From an uncultured Streptomyces sp. (GTDB lineage: Bacteria > Actinomycetota > Actinomycetes > Streptomycetales > Streptomycetaceae), in contig NZ_CANLBS010000016.1 of NCBI RefSeq assembly GCF_947488945.1, positions 1 through 64,000 of the forward strand: a DNA stretch of 64,000 nucleotides, written 5' to 3'. Each line of letters starts with the position of its first letter. The first letter of the stretch is position 1. Below are positions 10,321 to 19,646 of this stretch, piece after piece. A model generated the notes under the pieces. The model was not told where the DNA came from and ran no database searches. It saw nothing but the letters and a program-made list of their open reading frames with translations. The position numbers were made by a program, and so were the translations under genes.

Positions 10321-10730
10321 GACTGTCTCTCCCGAGTGAGTGGTCCTCCCGTCCGTCCGTGGCGCTCCGAACGGGTGATCTATGCGGACAAACGTGTACC
10401 CGCGCACGCGTCGGCCATGCGGCACCCCGGACGGAGCACGGGTCCTCGGGCCCGCCGGTGTGCGCCGCACGGGTTCGGGACCGCGGGATCGGACGGGGCG
10501 GCGGACAAGTGTGGCGGGCCCGGTCGGGGGGTGCCGGTCCGAGCCGCCGGTCCGGTCCTGACACGGACCCATGGGTCGATAGGTGTACCCGCCAATCTCC
10601 TGGGTACCGGGAGGGCGTCCGACGTCCGGGTCGCCGTCCCGGCCGCCCGGGGCGAACCTGGGGGAGGAGCCGGCCGGCTCCGAGCCGGCGGCGCCGCCCC
10701 GGTTCCGAGCCCGCAGCCGGAGGTGGAGAG
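10321..10730. other. Upstream region of the formate dehydrogenase operon
   Basis: This is 410 bp without a convincing gene; the plus-strand frame that is open through it is Arg/Gly/Pro chance sequence. It must hold the promoters of the formate dehydrogenase operon and the 51-aa frame, and carries the overlapping palindromes at 10666-10689. Confidence 0.5.
10666..10689. repeat. Two overlapping, mutually exclusive palindromes upstream of formate dehydrogenase
   Basis: GGAGCCGGCCGGCTCC (10666-10681) is a perfect 16-bp palindrome. Its right arm can pair instead with the next bases: GCCGGCTC (10673-10680) with GAGCCGGC (10682-10689). The ribosome site begins about 30 bp downstream. It could be a dimer binding site or alternative RNA folds in the leader. 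At this GC, chance is possible. Confidence 0.35.
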
Positions 10731-13700
10731 ATGGGCCTGCGCACCTGGATCACCGAGTGGCCCGTGTACCGGCAACTCACCGGTGACGACCCCCTCGGAC
10801 GCGGTCTCGCCGCGCGGTCCGCGCAGACCGAGGCGCTGCGCCCGCGCACGGACACCGCCGACCGGACCGTGCGGTCGATCTGCCCCTACTGCGCCGTCGG
10901 CTGCGGTCAGCAGGTCTACGTGAAGGACGACCGGGTCGTCCAGATCGAGGGCGACCCCGACTCGCCCGTCAGCCGCGGCCGGCTCTGCCCCAAGGGTTCC
11001 GCGACCCTCCAGCTCACCACCGGCTCCGGCCGCGAACACCAGGTGCTCTACCGGCGTCCGCACGGCACGGACTGGGAGACCCTGGACCTGGAGACCGCCA
11101 TGGACATGGTGGCCGAGCGCGTGGTGAAGACCCGCGCGGACACCTGGGAGTGGGAGCGCGACGGCGTACGCACCGCACGCACGATGGGCATCGCCAGCCT
11201 CGGCGGAGCGACCCTCGACAACGAGGAGAACTACCTCATCAAGAAGTTGTGGACCGGGCTCGGCATCGTGCAGGTCGAGAACCAGGCGCGGGTCTGCCAC
11301 AGCTCCACCGTCGCGGGTCTGGGCACCTCCTTCGGGCGCGGCGGCGCCACCACCTTCATGCAGGACCTCCAGCACTCCGACTGCATCGTGATCCAGGGCT
11401 CCAACTACGCCGAAGCCCACCCCGTCGGGTTCCAGTGGGTCATGGAGGCCAAGGCGCGCGGCGCGAAGATCATCCATGTCGACCCGCGCTTCACCCGCAC
11501 CAGCGCCCTCGCCGACCTGCACGTCCCCATCCGCGCCGGCAGCGACATCGTCTTCCTCGGCGCGCTCATCAACCACGTCCTGACGGAGGAGAAGGACTTC
11601 CGCGAGTACGTGCTGCGCTACACCAACGCCGCGTCCCTGGTGTCCGAGGACTTCCGGGACACCGAGGACCTGGACGGGGTGTTCTCCGGCTACGACCCCG
11701 AAACCGGCACCTACGACCCCGTCAGCTGGCAGTACGAGGGCATGGACGTCCAGGCCCCCGCCGGGGACCCCGACCAGCGCTACGCCGAACGGGTGGAGGA
11801 GGCCGGCGGCTCCGAGACGCACGGCTCCGGCGGCGCCCAGACCGAGAGCGTGCCGCCACGGGACGAGACCCTGCGGCACCCGCGCTGCGTGTACCAGGTC
11901 CTCAAGCGCCACTACGCCCGCTACACCCCCGAACTCGTCGAGGAGACCTGCGGAGTCCCGCGGGCGACCTTCCTCGAAGTGGCCGACGCCCTCACGTCGA
12001 ACTCGGGCCGCGAGCGCACCAGCGCCTTCTGCTACGCCGTCGGATGGACCCAGCACACCGTCGGATCCCAGTACATCCGGGCCGCCTGCATCCTCCAGCT
12101 CCTCCTCGGCAACATCGGCCGTCCCGGCGGAGGCATCCAGGCGCTGCGCGGCCACGCCTCCATCCAGGGGTCCAGCGACATCCCCACCCTCTACAACCTG
12201 CTGCCGGGCTACCTCCCGATGCCGCACGCGCACTCCCACGAGGACCTGGACTCCTTCATCGCGGCGAGCCGCACCGAGAAGGGCTTCTGGGGGAACATGC
12301 GGGCCTACTTCGTCAGCCTCCTCAAGGCCTACTACGGCTCCGCGGCGACCGCCGAGAACGACTACTGCTTCGACCACCTGCCACGCCTGACCGGTTCCCA
12401 CAGCACCTACGAGACCGTCATGGCCCAGCTCGACGGCGAGTGCAAGGGCTACTTCCTCATGGGGGAGAACCCCGCCGTGGGCTCCGCCAACACCCGGCTC
12501 CAGCGCCTCGGGATGGCGAAGCTCGACTGGCTCGTCGTCCGCGACTTCTCCCTCATCGAGTCGGCGACGTGGTGGAAGGACGGCCCGGAGACCGAGACCG
12601 GCGAGCTGCGCACCGAGGACATCGCCACCGAGGTGTTCTTCTTCCCCGCCGCCGCGCACACCGAGAAGTCCGGGTCCTTCACCAACACCAACCGCTGGGT
12701 GCAGTGGCACCGGGCCGCCGTCGAACCCCGCGGTGACGCGCGCAGCGACCTGTGGTTCATGTACCACCTGGGCCGCCGGATCAAGGAACGTCTGAAGGAC
12801 TCGACCGACCCCAGGGACCGGCCGGTCCAGGACCTGACCTGGGATTATCCCGTCGAAGGCCCGCTGCGCGAACCCGTCGCCGCCGCCGTGCTCGCCGAGA
12901 TCAACGGCCGCGGGCCCGACGGCGCACCCCTGTCCGCCTACACCCAGCTCGCGGACGACGGCTCCACCTCGTGCGGCTGCTGGATCTACTGCGGGGTGTA
13001 CGCGGACGGCGTCAACCAGGCCGACCGCCGCAAGCCGCAGGCCGAACAGAGCTGGACCGCCCTGGAATGGGCGTGGGCCTGGCCGGCCAACCGCCGCATC
13101 CTCTACAACCGGGCGTCCGCCGACCCCGAGGGCCGCCCCTGGAGCGAGCGGAAGGCGTACGTCTGGTGGGACGCCGACGCGGGCCGCTGGACCGGGCACG
13201 ACGTGCCCGACTTCATCCCCGACCTCGACCCCGCCCACGTACCGCCCGAGGACGCCACCGGGCCGGATGCCCTGCGCGGCGACGACCCGTTCATCATGCA
13301 GGCCGACGGCAAGGGGTGGCTCTACGTCCCCGCCGGTCTGGAGGACGGTCCGCTGCCCACCCACTACGAGCCGCAGGACTCGCCCTTCACCAACCTGCTG
13401 TACCCCGGCGTGCCGCGCTCACCGGCCCGCGAGCTCCTGCCGCGGGAAGGCAACCGCTACCACCCCAGCGGCGACGAACCGGGAGCCGAGGTCTACCCCT
13501 ACATCGTCACCACCCACCGCCTCACCGAGCACTTCACCGCCGGGGGGATGAGCCGGTGGTCTCCCTACCTGAGCGAACTGCAGCCCGAGTTCTTCTGCGA
13601 ACTCTCCCCGCAGCTCGCCGCCGAGCGCGGTCTGGAGCACGGCGGCTGGGCCACCGTCATCACCGCCCGCAACGCCGTGGAGGCCAGGGTCCTGGTCACG

Positions 13701-13976
13701 ACCCGCATCAAACCGCTGATCGTGCACGGACGGACCGTCCACCAGATCGGCATGCCCTTCCACTGGGGGCCCAACGGCGTCGTCACCGGCGACGCGGCCA
13801 ACGAGCTGATGGCCATCTCGATGGACCCCAACGCCCACATCCAGGAGGACAAGGCGCTCACCGCCGACATCCGGCCCGGTCGCCGGCCCCGCGGGCCCGC
13901 ACTGCCGGAACTCGTCGCCGAGTACCGCCGTCGCGCGGGCATCACCGAGCACACCGGAAGGAACCCGCAGGCATGA
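10731..13976 (+). CDS. Formate dehydrogenase, catalytic molybdopterin subunit (cysteine type)
   Basis: This 1081-aa molybdenum/tungsten bis-MGD enzyme oxidises formate to CO2. The N-terminal 4Fe-4S site is CPYCAVGCGQQ...GRLCPKG (C51, C54, C58, C86). The metal ligand position reads ENQARVCHSSTVAGLG: C189 (codon TGC) with the adjacent catalytic H190. In FdnG/FdoG of enteric bacteria this position is selenocysteine; here it is cysteine and no readthrough is needed. The C-terminal molydopterin-dinucleotide domain includes VHQIGMPFHWGPNGVVTGD. There is no N-terminal Tat motif, so cytoplasmic orientation is likely. ATG 10731 follows GGAGGTGGAGAG. The stop overlaps the next ATG (ATGA), coupling it to the iron-sulfur subunit. 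Confidence 0.95.
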   Translation: MGLRTWITEWPVYRQLTGDDPLGRGLAARSAQTEALRPRTDTADRTVRSICPYCAVGCGQQVYVKDDRVVQIEGDPDSPVSRGRLCPKGSATLQLTTGSGREHQVLYRRPHGTDWETLDLETAMDMVAERVVKTRADTWEWERDGVRTARTMGIASLGGATLDNEENYLIKKLWTGLGIVQVENQARVCHSSTVAGLGTSFGRGGATTFMQDLQHSDCIVIQGSNYAEAHPVGFQWVMEAKARGAKIIHVDPRFTRTSALADLHVPIRAGSDIVFLGALINHVLTEEKDFREYVLRYTNAASLVSEDFRDTEDLDGVFSGYDPETGTYDPVSWQYEGMDVQAPAGDPDQRYAERVEEAGGSETHGSGGAQTESVPPRDETLRHPRCVYQVLKRHYARYTPELVEETCGVPRATFLEVADALTSNSGRERTSAFCYAVGWTQHTVGSQYIRAACILQLLLGNIGRPGGGIQALRGHASIQGSSDIPTLYNLLPGYLPMPHAHSHEDLDSFIAASRTEKGFWGNMRAYFVSLLKAYYGSAATAENDYCFDHLPRLTGSHSTYETVMAQLDGECKGYFLMGENPAVGSANTRLQRLGMAKLDWLVVRDFSLIESATWWKDGPETETGELRTEDIATEVFFFPAAAHTEKSGSFTNTNRWVQWHRAAVEPRGDARSDLWFMYHLGRRIKERLKDSTDPRDRPVQDLTWDYPVEGPLREPVAAAVLAEINGRGPDGAPLSAYTQLADDGSTSCGCWIYCGVYADGVNQADRRKPQAEQSWTALEWAWAWPANRRILYNRASADPEGRPWSERKAYVWWDADAGRWTGHDVPDFIPDLDPAHVPPEDATGPDALRGDDPFIMQADGKGWLYVPAGLEDGPLPTHYEPQDSPFTNLLYPGVPRSPARELLPREGNRYHPSGDEPGAEVYPYIVTTHRLTEHFTAGGMSRWSPYLSELQPEFFCELSPQLAAERGLEHGGWATVITARNAVEARVLVTTRIKPLIVHGRTVHQIGMPFHWGPNGVVTGDAANELMAISMDPNAHIQEDKALTADIRPGRRPRGPALPELVAEYRRRAGITEHTGRNPQA

Positions 13977-14971
13977 CCACCGACGACACCTCCCGCGCAC
14001 CCGCGGGCAAGGACCACCCGTCCCGTCCTCGCCACCTCCTCTCGGGCCCCGAGGCCGACCCGGCGGCCGACGCCGGCTACCCGGACGCCCCGGACCGCGT
14101 CGGATTCTTCACCGACACCTCGGTCTGCATCGGGTGCAAGGCCTGCGAAGTGGCCTGCAAGGAGTGGAACGCCATCCCCGAGGACGGACTCACCCTGAGC
14201 GGGATGTCGTACGACAACACCCAGGGGCTCGGCGCCTCCACCTGGCGCCATGTCGCCTTCGTCGAACAGGACAAACCCGTCCGCACGGGCCCGCCGGAGC
14301 CCGAAGGGCGCGCGCTGCTCCCGCTCACCGCCGACGCCCCCGCGCAGGAGGCCGCCCCGGAGGCCGGCTCGACCCGCTGGCTCATGTCCTCCGACGTCTG
14401 CAAGCACTGCACCCACGCGGCCTGTCTCGACGTCTGCCCGACCGGTTCCCTCTTCCGCACCGAGTTCGGCACCGTCGTCGTCCAGCAGGACATCTGCAAC
14501 GGCTGCGGATACTGCGTCCCGGCCTGCCCGTACGGGGTGATCGAGCAGCGCCCCGACGACGGGAGGGCCTTCAAATGCACGATGTGCTACGACCGGCTGG
14601 GCGCCGGGCAGGAGCCCGCCTGCGCGAAGGCGTGCCCGACCGACTCCATCCAGTTCGGCCCCCTGGACGAACTGCGCGAACGCGCCGCCCTGCGCGTCGA
14701 TCAGCTGCACGCGACCGGCGTCCCCGAAGCGCGCCTCTACGGCCACGAACCCGACGACGGTGTCGGCGGCGACGGCGCCTTCTTCCTCCTTCTGGACGAC
14801 CCCGAGGTGTACGGGCTGCCCCCGGACCCCGTCGTCACCACCCGCGACCTCCCCGCCATGTGGAAGCACGCGGGGGCCGCGGCACTGTCGCTGCTCGCCG
14901 CCGCAGGCGCCGCGCACGTCGTACCCGCCCTCCTGGGCCGCCTGTCCGGACACTCGAAGGGATCCCGATGA
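13973..14971 (+). CDS. Formate dehydrogenase, iron-sulfur (electron transfer) subunit
   Basis: The 332-aa ferredoxin-like subunit carries four cysteine clusters: CIGCKACEVAC, CKHCTHAACLDVC, CNGCGYCVPAC and CTMCYDRL...CAKAC. These hold four 4Fe-4S centres wiring the catalytic subunit to the membrane. A C-terminal hydrophobic stretch (AAALSLLAAAGAAHVVPAL) is a single membrane anchor, as in FdnH/FdoH. Its start ATG overlaps the stop of the catalytic subunit and its stop overlaps the start of the NrfD-like gene, so the three are translationally coupled. Confidence 0.95.
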   Translation: MTTDDTSRAPAGKDHPSRPRHLLSGPEADPAADAGYPDAPDRVGFFTDTSVCIGCKACEVACKEWNAIPEDGLTLSGMSYDNTQGLGASTWRHVAFVEQDKPVRTGPPEPEGRALLPLTADAPAQEAAPEAGSTRWLMSSDVCKHCTHAACLDVCPTGSLFRTEFGTVVVQQDICNGCGYCVPACPYGVIEQRPDDGRAFKCTMCYDRLGAGQEPACAKACPTDSIQFGPLDELRERAALRVDQLHATGVPEARLYGHEPDDGVGGDGAFFLLLDDPEVYGLPPDPVVTTRDLPAMWKHAGAAALSLLAAAGAAHVVPALLGRLSGHSKGSR

Positions 14972-15972
14972 CCGCCTCCGCAGACACCCGGGGACCGCGC
15001 GGCGGCGGAGGAGGCCGTCGGCGACGGGGCGAGGAACTCATGGTGCCCCGCGCCGAATTCCGCTCCTACTACGGACGGCCGGTCATCAAGGCGCCCTCCT
15101 GGGCCGCCCGTGACATCGCCGGCTACTTCTTCCTCGGCGGTCTCGCCGGCGCCGGCTCCGTCCTGGCCGCGGGCGCGCACGTCACCGGCCGTACCACGAC
15201 CGCGACAGCCCTGAAGCTCTCCTCGCTCGGAGCCATCGGCCTGTCCGTCGCCGCCCTCGTCAACGACCTCGGCCGCCCCGAGCGGTTCACCCACATGCTG
15301 CGGGTGTTCAAGCCGACCTCCCCGATGAGCGTCGGGTCCTGGCTGCTGGGGCTCTACGGTCCGGCGGCCGGGGTCGCCGCGCTGACCGCGGTCGGAGGCC
15401 GGCTGCCGCGTACCGGTGCGGCCGCCACCGCCGCCGCCGCCCTCACCGGCCCCGCGGTCGCCACCTACACCGCCGTCCTCGCCGCCGACACCGCGGTCCC
15501 GGCCTGGCACGGGGCGCACCGCGAACTTCCCTATCTCTTCGCCGCGTCGGCCACCGCCGCCGCCTCCGGCATGGCGCTCGTCCTCGGACCGGTCCGGGAG
15601 GCCGGCCCGGCGCGGGCCGCCGCCGTCCTCGCCGCCGCGGCCGACCTGGCCGCGGGCAACGCCGCCGAACGCCGCCTCGGTCTCGTCGCGGAGACCTGGC
15701 GCGAAGGCCGTGCGGGAACCCTGCTCCGCGCCGCCCGCGCCCTGACGGTGGCGGGCGCGGCTGCCGCGCTCTCCTCCGCGCGCCCCGGTCGTGGCTCGAA
15801 GCCGCTGGCGGTCCTCGGAGGCTGCGCGCTTCTCGCCGGATCCGCCTGCACCCGCTTCGGCGTCTTCTCCGCGGGCGTCGCCTCGGCCGAAGATCCCCGC
15901 TACACCGTGCTGCCCCAGCGTGAACGCCTCGCGGGGCGGGGGACGGAGGAGGAGCCGGCAGACAGCCCTTAG
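14968..15972 (+). CDS. NrfD/PsrC-like membrane subunit of the formate dehydrogenase complex
   Basis: This 334-aa multi-spanning protein follows a short basic cytoplasmic N-terminus. About eight hydrophobic helices are visible, starting with DIAGYFFLGGLAGAGSVLAAG. The conserved NrfD features NDLGRPERFTHMLRVFKPTSPMSVGSW and the late HGAHRELPYLFA are present. NrfD/PsrC proteins exchange electrons with quinone without heme, so this replaces the cytochrome b subunit (FdnI) of the enteric enzyme. The Ala content is unusually high (AAATAAAALTG, AAAADLAAGNAAE). The stop overlaps by four bases the stop of the convergent Rieske gene. Confidence 0.88.
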   Translation: MTASADTRGPRGGGGGRRRRGEELMVPRAEFRSYYGRPVIKAPSWAARDIAGYFFLGGLAGAGSVLAAGAHVTGRTTTATALKLSSLGAIGLSVAALVNDLGRPERFTHMLRVFKPTSPMSVGSWLLGLYGPAAGVAALTAVGGRLPRTGAAATAAAALTGPAVATYTAVLAADTAVPAWHGAHRELPYLFAASATAAASGMALVLGPVREAGPARAAAVLAAAADLAAGNAAERRLGLVAETWREGRAGTLLRAARALTVAGAAAALSSARPGRGSKPLAVLGGCALLAGSACTRFGVFSAGVASAEDPRYTVLPQRERLAGRGTEEEPADSP

Positions 15973-16940
15973 CGGCCGGCAGCGTCCGGCGTCCGGCGTG
16001 ACGCCGGGTCCAGCCGGGCCTCGACACGGTCGCCGACGAGCCGTGTCCCGAAAGCCGGCTGGGGTGCGGTGGCGGGGCCAGCGACGTTCCAGCCGTCGCT
16101 CAGCCGGAAGACGCTGCCGTGCCAGGGACACCGCACGCACCCGTCGCCCACGGTGCCCGCGGAGAGCGGACCGCCCAGGTGGCTGCAGGAGTCGGCGAGG
16201 ACATGCACGGCCCCGGCGCCGTCGCGCACGACGACGACGGGCACGCCGTCGACCTCGCGCCTGACCGGCTCGCCGTCGGGGAAGCCGCTGAGGGGTCCGA
16301 CATCGTGCCAGCCGGGCGCGACCAGGTCGGGAACCGCTGAAGCGTGGTTGGCCCCCGACGCCAGGCGGTAGGCCATGTGACCGCCGATCGCGCCGCCCAC
16401 TCCCACCACGGACAGGCCCGCGAAGGCGAGCACCCTGCCACGTCCCGTGCGTCCGCCGGACCGGGCGACGAACGAGGCGCCGTACAGAACGGTGGCGGTG
16501 ATGTTCGCCGCCGCGTGGACGAGTCCGACACGCTGCTGCCGCGGCTGCCCTTCCGCCCAGTCGGTCCAGCCGCTCAGCGCGGCGGGCACGGCCGCGCCGA
16601 GCCCCATGCCGACCAGCGCGTGCGCCGCCCGCCGTTGGCCGGGAAGACAGTCGAGCACCGCCGCGGAGAGCCACGCGCCCAGGGGAACCTGCGCCAGCAG
16701 TGGGTGGAGGGGATGGCCGAGCCAACGGCCGTGCAGCACGTCCCGGCAAGGACCCAGGGGAAGCGCCCGGACCCCCGCGCGCAGGACGGCGACGGGACGG
16801 TCGAGTGCGGTGGCTCGTTCCAGCCGGTCCATCCCGCGCAGGACGCGGCCCGGTCCCGAGGGGGAGGGGAGGACGCGCTTCAGCGCCCGGGAGAAGGCGG
16901 CCTCCGCACCATGGCGGTCGGTGTGCGAGATTGAGTTCAT
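15969..16940 (-). CDS. Membrane protein with DUF2231-type helices and a C-terminal Rieske 2Fe-2S domain
   Basis: The 323-aa protein has a four-helix membrane part typical of DUF2231 (HGRWLGHPLHPLLAQVPLG; GMGLGAAVPAALSGWTDW; LVHAAANITATVLYGASF; LAFAGLSVVGVGGAIGGHM). A soluble Rieske domain with both ligand pairs follows: CSHLGGPLSAG and CPWHGSVFRLSDG. It is probably a membrane-tethered electron-transfer protein on the cytoplasmic face. Its position tail-to-tail with the formate dehydrogenase operon is suggestive but gives no direct link. The start is uncertain: ATG 16938-16940 lacks a clear ribosome site, and a start about 35 codons downstream (MDRLERATALD) is plausible because family members begin in that way. 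Confidence 0.85.
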   Translation of the reverse strand: MNSISHTDRHGAEAAFSRALKRVLPSPSGPGRVLRGMDRLERATALDRPVAVLRAGVRALPLGPCRDVLHGRWLGHPLHPLLAQVPLGAWLSAAVLDCLPGQRRAAHALVGMGLGAAVPAALSGWTDWAEGQPRQQRVGLVHAAANITATVLYGASFVARSGGRTGRGRVLAFAGLSVVGVGGAIGGHMAYRLASGANHASAVPDLVAPGWHDVGPLSGFPDGEPVRREVDGVPVVVVRDGAGAVHVLADSCSHLGGPLSAGTVGDGCVRCPWHGSVFRLSDGWNVAGPATAPQPAFGTRLVGDRVEARLDPASRRTPDAAGR

Positions 16941-17091
16941 GAGGGGCGGGGTAACCGGTTCGCGCCGGAGGAAACGCGGCTCGTCGCGCCGCCCCCCGAA
17001 CGAAGGAGGGCTACGTGGAGGCGTGCGGGCGGTGCCGGACGCGCTCGGGCCGGAGCGTGTGGAAAGCCCGGACACGGGTACCCAGCGATTC

Positions 17092-17637
17092 ATGATCACC
17101 CAAGTGCTGAAGCAGGGACTGCTGGCGGGCGCCGCCGGAAGCGTCGTCATGACCGTCGGAGAGAAGATCGAACAAGCGGTCACGCGCCGGCCCGACTCGC
17201 ACGTGCCGGCGCGGGTGCTGCAACGCCTGACCGGTCTGCCGGAACAAGTGGGTGGCCGGAGCCTGTTGCTGAATTGGGCCATGCACTTCGGCCAGGCCAC
17301 CGTGCTCGGTGTGCTGCGCTCCGGCATGGCACACGCCGGGCTCCGGGGGCCACTGGCCTCGGCGCAGTTCGCCGTCGTCCGGCTCACCACCGACCAGATC
17401 CTGGAGAACGCCACCGGGGTCGGTGCACCACCTTCCACCTGGCCGCGTGGAGAACTCGCCGTCGACCTTCTCCACAAGGCGGTCTACGGCTTCGCCGTCG
17501 GCGCCGTGGCCGACGCACTCGCCGCGCGCGGCGGTCCCGGGCCCGGACAGCGCCACGCCGGCGTCCGCCCGGGTCGCCACTCCGGTGTGGGACCGGTCCG
17601 CAGCCGTGGCCCGAGGCACACTCCACCGTCCCACTGA
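17092..17637 (+). CDS. Small membrane protein of unknown function
   Basis: This 181-aa protein begins MITQVLKQGLLAGAAGSVVM and shows about four moderately hydrophobic segments (LLAGAAGSVVMTVGE; WAMHFGQATVLGVLR; ASAQFAVVRLT; LLHKAVYGFAVGAVADALA). Conserved-looking charged residues lie between them. The last 30 residues are a disordered Gly/Arg/Pro/His tail. The pattern resembles small actinobacterial membrane proteins of the DUF1440 kind, but I do not recognise the family firmly. The ribosome site is weak; transcription may start close to the ATG. The nearest co-directional gene is ctaD, 258 bp downstream. Confidence 0.6.
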   Translation: MITQVLKQGLLAGAAGSVVMTVGEKIEQAVTRRPDSHVPARVLQRLTGLPEQVGGRSLLLNWAMHFGQATVLGVLRSGMAHAGLRGPLASAQFAVVRLTTDQILENATGVGAPPSTWPRGELAVDLLHKAVYGFAVGAVADALAARGGPGPGQRHAGVRPGRHSGVGPVRSRGPRHTPPSH

Positions 17638-17759
17638 GGAAGCCGGTCGCACGCGGCGGCCCCCGGCCGTCGGCCAGCCGGACGACGAGGTTTCCCCCGG
17701 GGCTCGGCGTGCGGCGAAGACGGAGGGCGGCACCGCGGCCGGGCCCGGGGCGTGTCCCC

Positions 17760-17786
17760 GAACCTGATGGAAGGCTTTCAGGGTTC
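17760..17786. promoter_or_regulatory. Imperfect dyad upstream of ctaD
   Basis: GAACCTGA and TCAGGGTTC form an imperfect inverted repeat (one extra G) around a 10-bp centre, 110 bp before the ctaD start. It could be an operator or a weak attenuating hairpin. Nothing else supports it. Confidence 0.3.
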
Positions 17787-17895
17787 CCGCGTGAGTGTCG
17801 CACCCCGTAACTCGTCCTTCGGGCGCCCCCGGTGCGGTAAGCAAGAGTCCGCACGGAGACGTGCCGCTTTCCCGTTGCCGATGCGTGAGGGTCCC

Positions 17896-19632
17896 ATGAC
17901 TGCGTCAACCACCGAACCGCCGACCCTGGTCCCGGTCGAGAAACGAGGTCGTGGCAGTGTCGTCGTGACCTGGCTGACCACGACCGACCACAAGAAGATC
18001 GGGCATCTGTATCTCGCCGCCTCGTTCTTCTTCTTCATCGTGGCAGGACTGATGGCGCTGCTCATCCGCGCCGAACTCGCGCGTCCGGGACTGCAGATCC
18101 TGTCGCCCGAACAGTACAACCAGACATTCACCATGCACGGCACGATCATGCTGCTGTTCTTCGCCACTCCGACGTTCGCCGGATTCGCCAATGCCATCAT
18201 GCCGCTGCAGATCGGCTCCCCCGATGTGGCGTTCCCGCGCCTCAACATGTTGTCGTTCTGGCTGTTCCTCTTCGGCGGACTGATCGTCCTCGGGAGCCTG
18301 CTCACCCCGCAGGGGGCGGCGGACTTCGGCTGGACCGCCTACACCCCGCTCAGCGGCGGCGAACGCACGCCCTACACCGGTGGCGACATGTGGCTCATGG
18401 GGCTCGCGCTCTCCGGCTTCGGGACCATCCTGGGCGCCGTCAACTTCATCACGACGATCATCTGCATGCGCGCGCCCGGCATGACCATGTTCCGGATGCC
18501 CATCTTCACCTGGAACATCCTGTTCACGTCCGTGCTCGTCCTGCTCGCCTTCCCCGTGCTCGCGGCGACGCTCTTCGCGCTGGAGGCCGACCGGCGCTTC
18601 GGGGCACAGATCTTCAACCCGGAGAACGGGGGCGCCGTGCTGTGGCAGCACCTGTTCTGGTTCTTCGGGCACCCCGAGGTCTACATCATCGCGTTGCCCT
18701 TCTTCGGCATCGTGACGGAGATCATCCCGGTCTTCTCGCGGAAGCCGATCTTCGGCTACGTGGGACTCGTCGGCGCGACCATCGCCATCACCGGACTCTC
18801 CGTCACCGTGTGGGCCCATCACATGTTCGCCACCGGTGCCGTGCTGCTGCCGTTCTTCTCGTTCATGACGTTCCTCATCGCCGTGCCGACCGGCGTGAAG
18901 TTCTTCAACTGGATCGGCACCATGTGGAAGGGGTCGCTGTCTTTCGAGACCCCCATGCTGTGGAGCACGGGATTCCTCGTCACCTTCCTCTTCGGAGGGC
19001 TGACCGGAATCATCCTGGCCTCGCCGCCCCTCGACTTCCACGTCACCGACAGCTACTTCGTCGTGGCGCACTTCCATTACGTCGTTTTCGGCACCGTCGT
19101 CTTCGCCATGTTCGCCGGCTTTCACTTCTGGTGGCCCAAGATGACCGGAACGATGCTCGACGAACGTCTCGGAAAGATCCACTTCTGGACGCTCTTCGTC
19201 GGATTCCACACCACGTTCCTCGTCCAGCACTGGCTGGGGGCGGAAGGCATGCCACGCCGCTACGCGGACTACCTCGCCGTGGACGGGTTCACCGCTCTCA
19301 ACACGCTTTCCAGCATCGGCGCCTTTCTTCTCGGCGCCTCCACGCTCCCCTTCTTCTACAACGTGTGGAAGACGGCCAAGACGGGCAAGAGGGTCGACGT
19401 GGACGATCCTTGGGGCTACGGACGTTCGCTGGAGTGGGCCACCTCCTGTCCGCCACCGCGGCACAACTTCGTCACGCTGCCGCGTATCCGTTCGGAGTCG
19501 CCCGCGTTCGACCTGCACCACCCGGCCATCCGGAAGATGGACCAGGCGCACGTCACCGGCCGCCGCGACGCGTTCGAGCCCGATGAGGGAGCCGCCTCGC
19601 CCCTGGGCGGCGACGAGAACGACAAGGCGTGA
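17896..19632 (+). CDS. ctaD: Cytochrome c oxidase (aa3) subunit I, orphan copy
   Basis: This 578-aa heme-copper oxidase core subunit has all metal ligands: H81 in FTMHGTIM (heme a), H259 and Y263 in HPEVY (CuB and the crosslinked Tyr), H308/H309 in WAHHMF (CuB), H392 (heme a3) and H394 (heme a) in AHFHYVV. About twelve helices are visible. It starts MTASTTEPPTLVPVEKRGRG, and ATG 17896 follows GAGGG. It reduces oxygen to water and pumps protons in the plasma membrane. No ctaC, ctaE, ctaF or qcr gene is near, so it is a stand-alone extra subunit I that would have to use the main ctaCEF partners. It lies near formate dehydrogenase and a Rieske protein, giving a small respiratory neighbourhood. 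Confidence 0.97.
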   Translation: MTASTTEPPTLVPVEKRGRGSVVVTWLTTTDHKKIGHLYLAASFFFFIVAGLMALLIRAELARPGLQILSPEQYNQTFTMHGTIMLLFFATPTFAGFANAIMPLQIGSPDVAFPRLNMLSFWLFLFGGLIVLGSLLTPQGAADFGWTAYTPLSGGERTPYTGGDMWLMGLALSGFGTILGAVNFITTIICMRAPGMTMFRMPIFTWNILFTSVLVLLAFPVLAATLFALEADRRFGAQIFNPENGGAVLWQHLFWFFGHPEVYIIALPFFGIVTEIIPVFSRKPIFGYVGLVGATIAITGLSVTVWAHHMFATGAVLLPFFSFMTFLIAVPTGVKFFNWIGTMWKGSLSFETPMLWSTGFLVTFLFGGLTGIILASPPLDFHVTDSYFVVAHFHYVVFGTVVFAMFAGFHFWWPKMTGTMLDERLGKIHFWTLFVGFHTTFLVQHWLGAEGMPRRYADYLAVDGFTALNTLSSIGAFLLGASTLPFFYNVWKTAKTGKRVDVDDPWGYGRSLEWATSCPPPRHNFVTLPRIRSESPAFDLHHPAIRKMDQAHVTGRRDAFEPDEGAASPLGGDENDKA

Positions 19633-19646
19633 CCGTCCCGCCGCCG

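Noticed and set aside
11290..11310. Selenocysteine codon in formate dehydrogenase
   Set aside because: The catalytic position is TGC (Cys189), not TGA, and no readthrough is needed anywhere in the gene.
10380..13364. A 994-codon open frame antisense to the formate dehydrogenase gene
   Set aside because: It is a codon-position shadow of a high-GC gene; its Gly/Val/Ala/Arg-rich product matches no family, while the opposite strand carries a complete enzyme.
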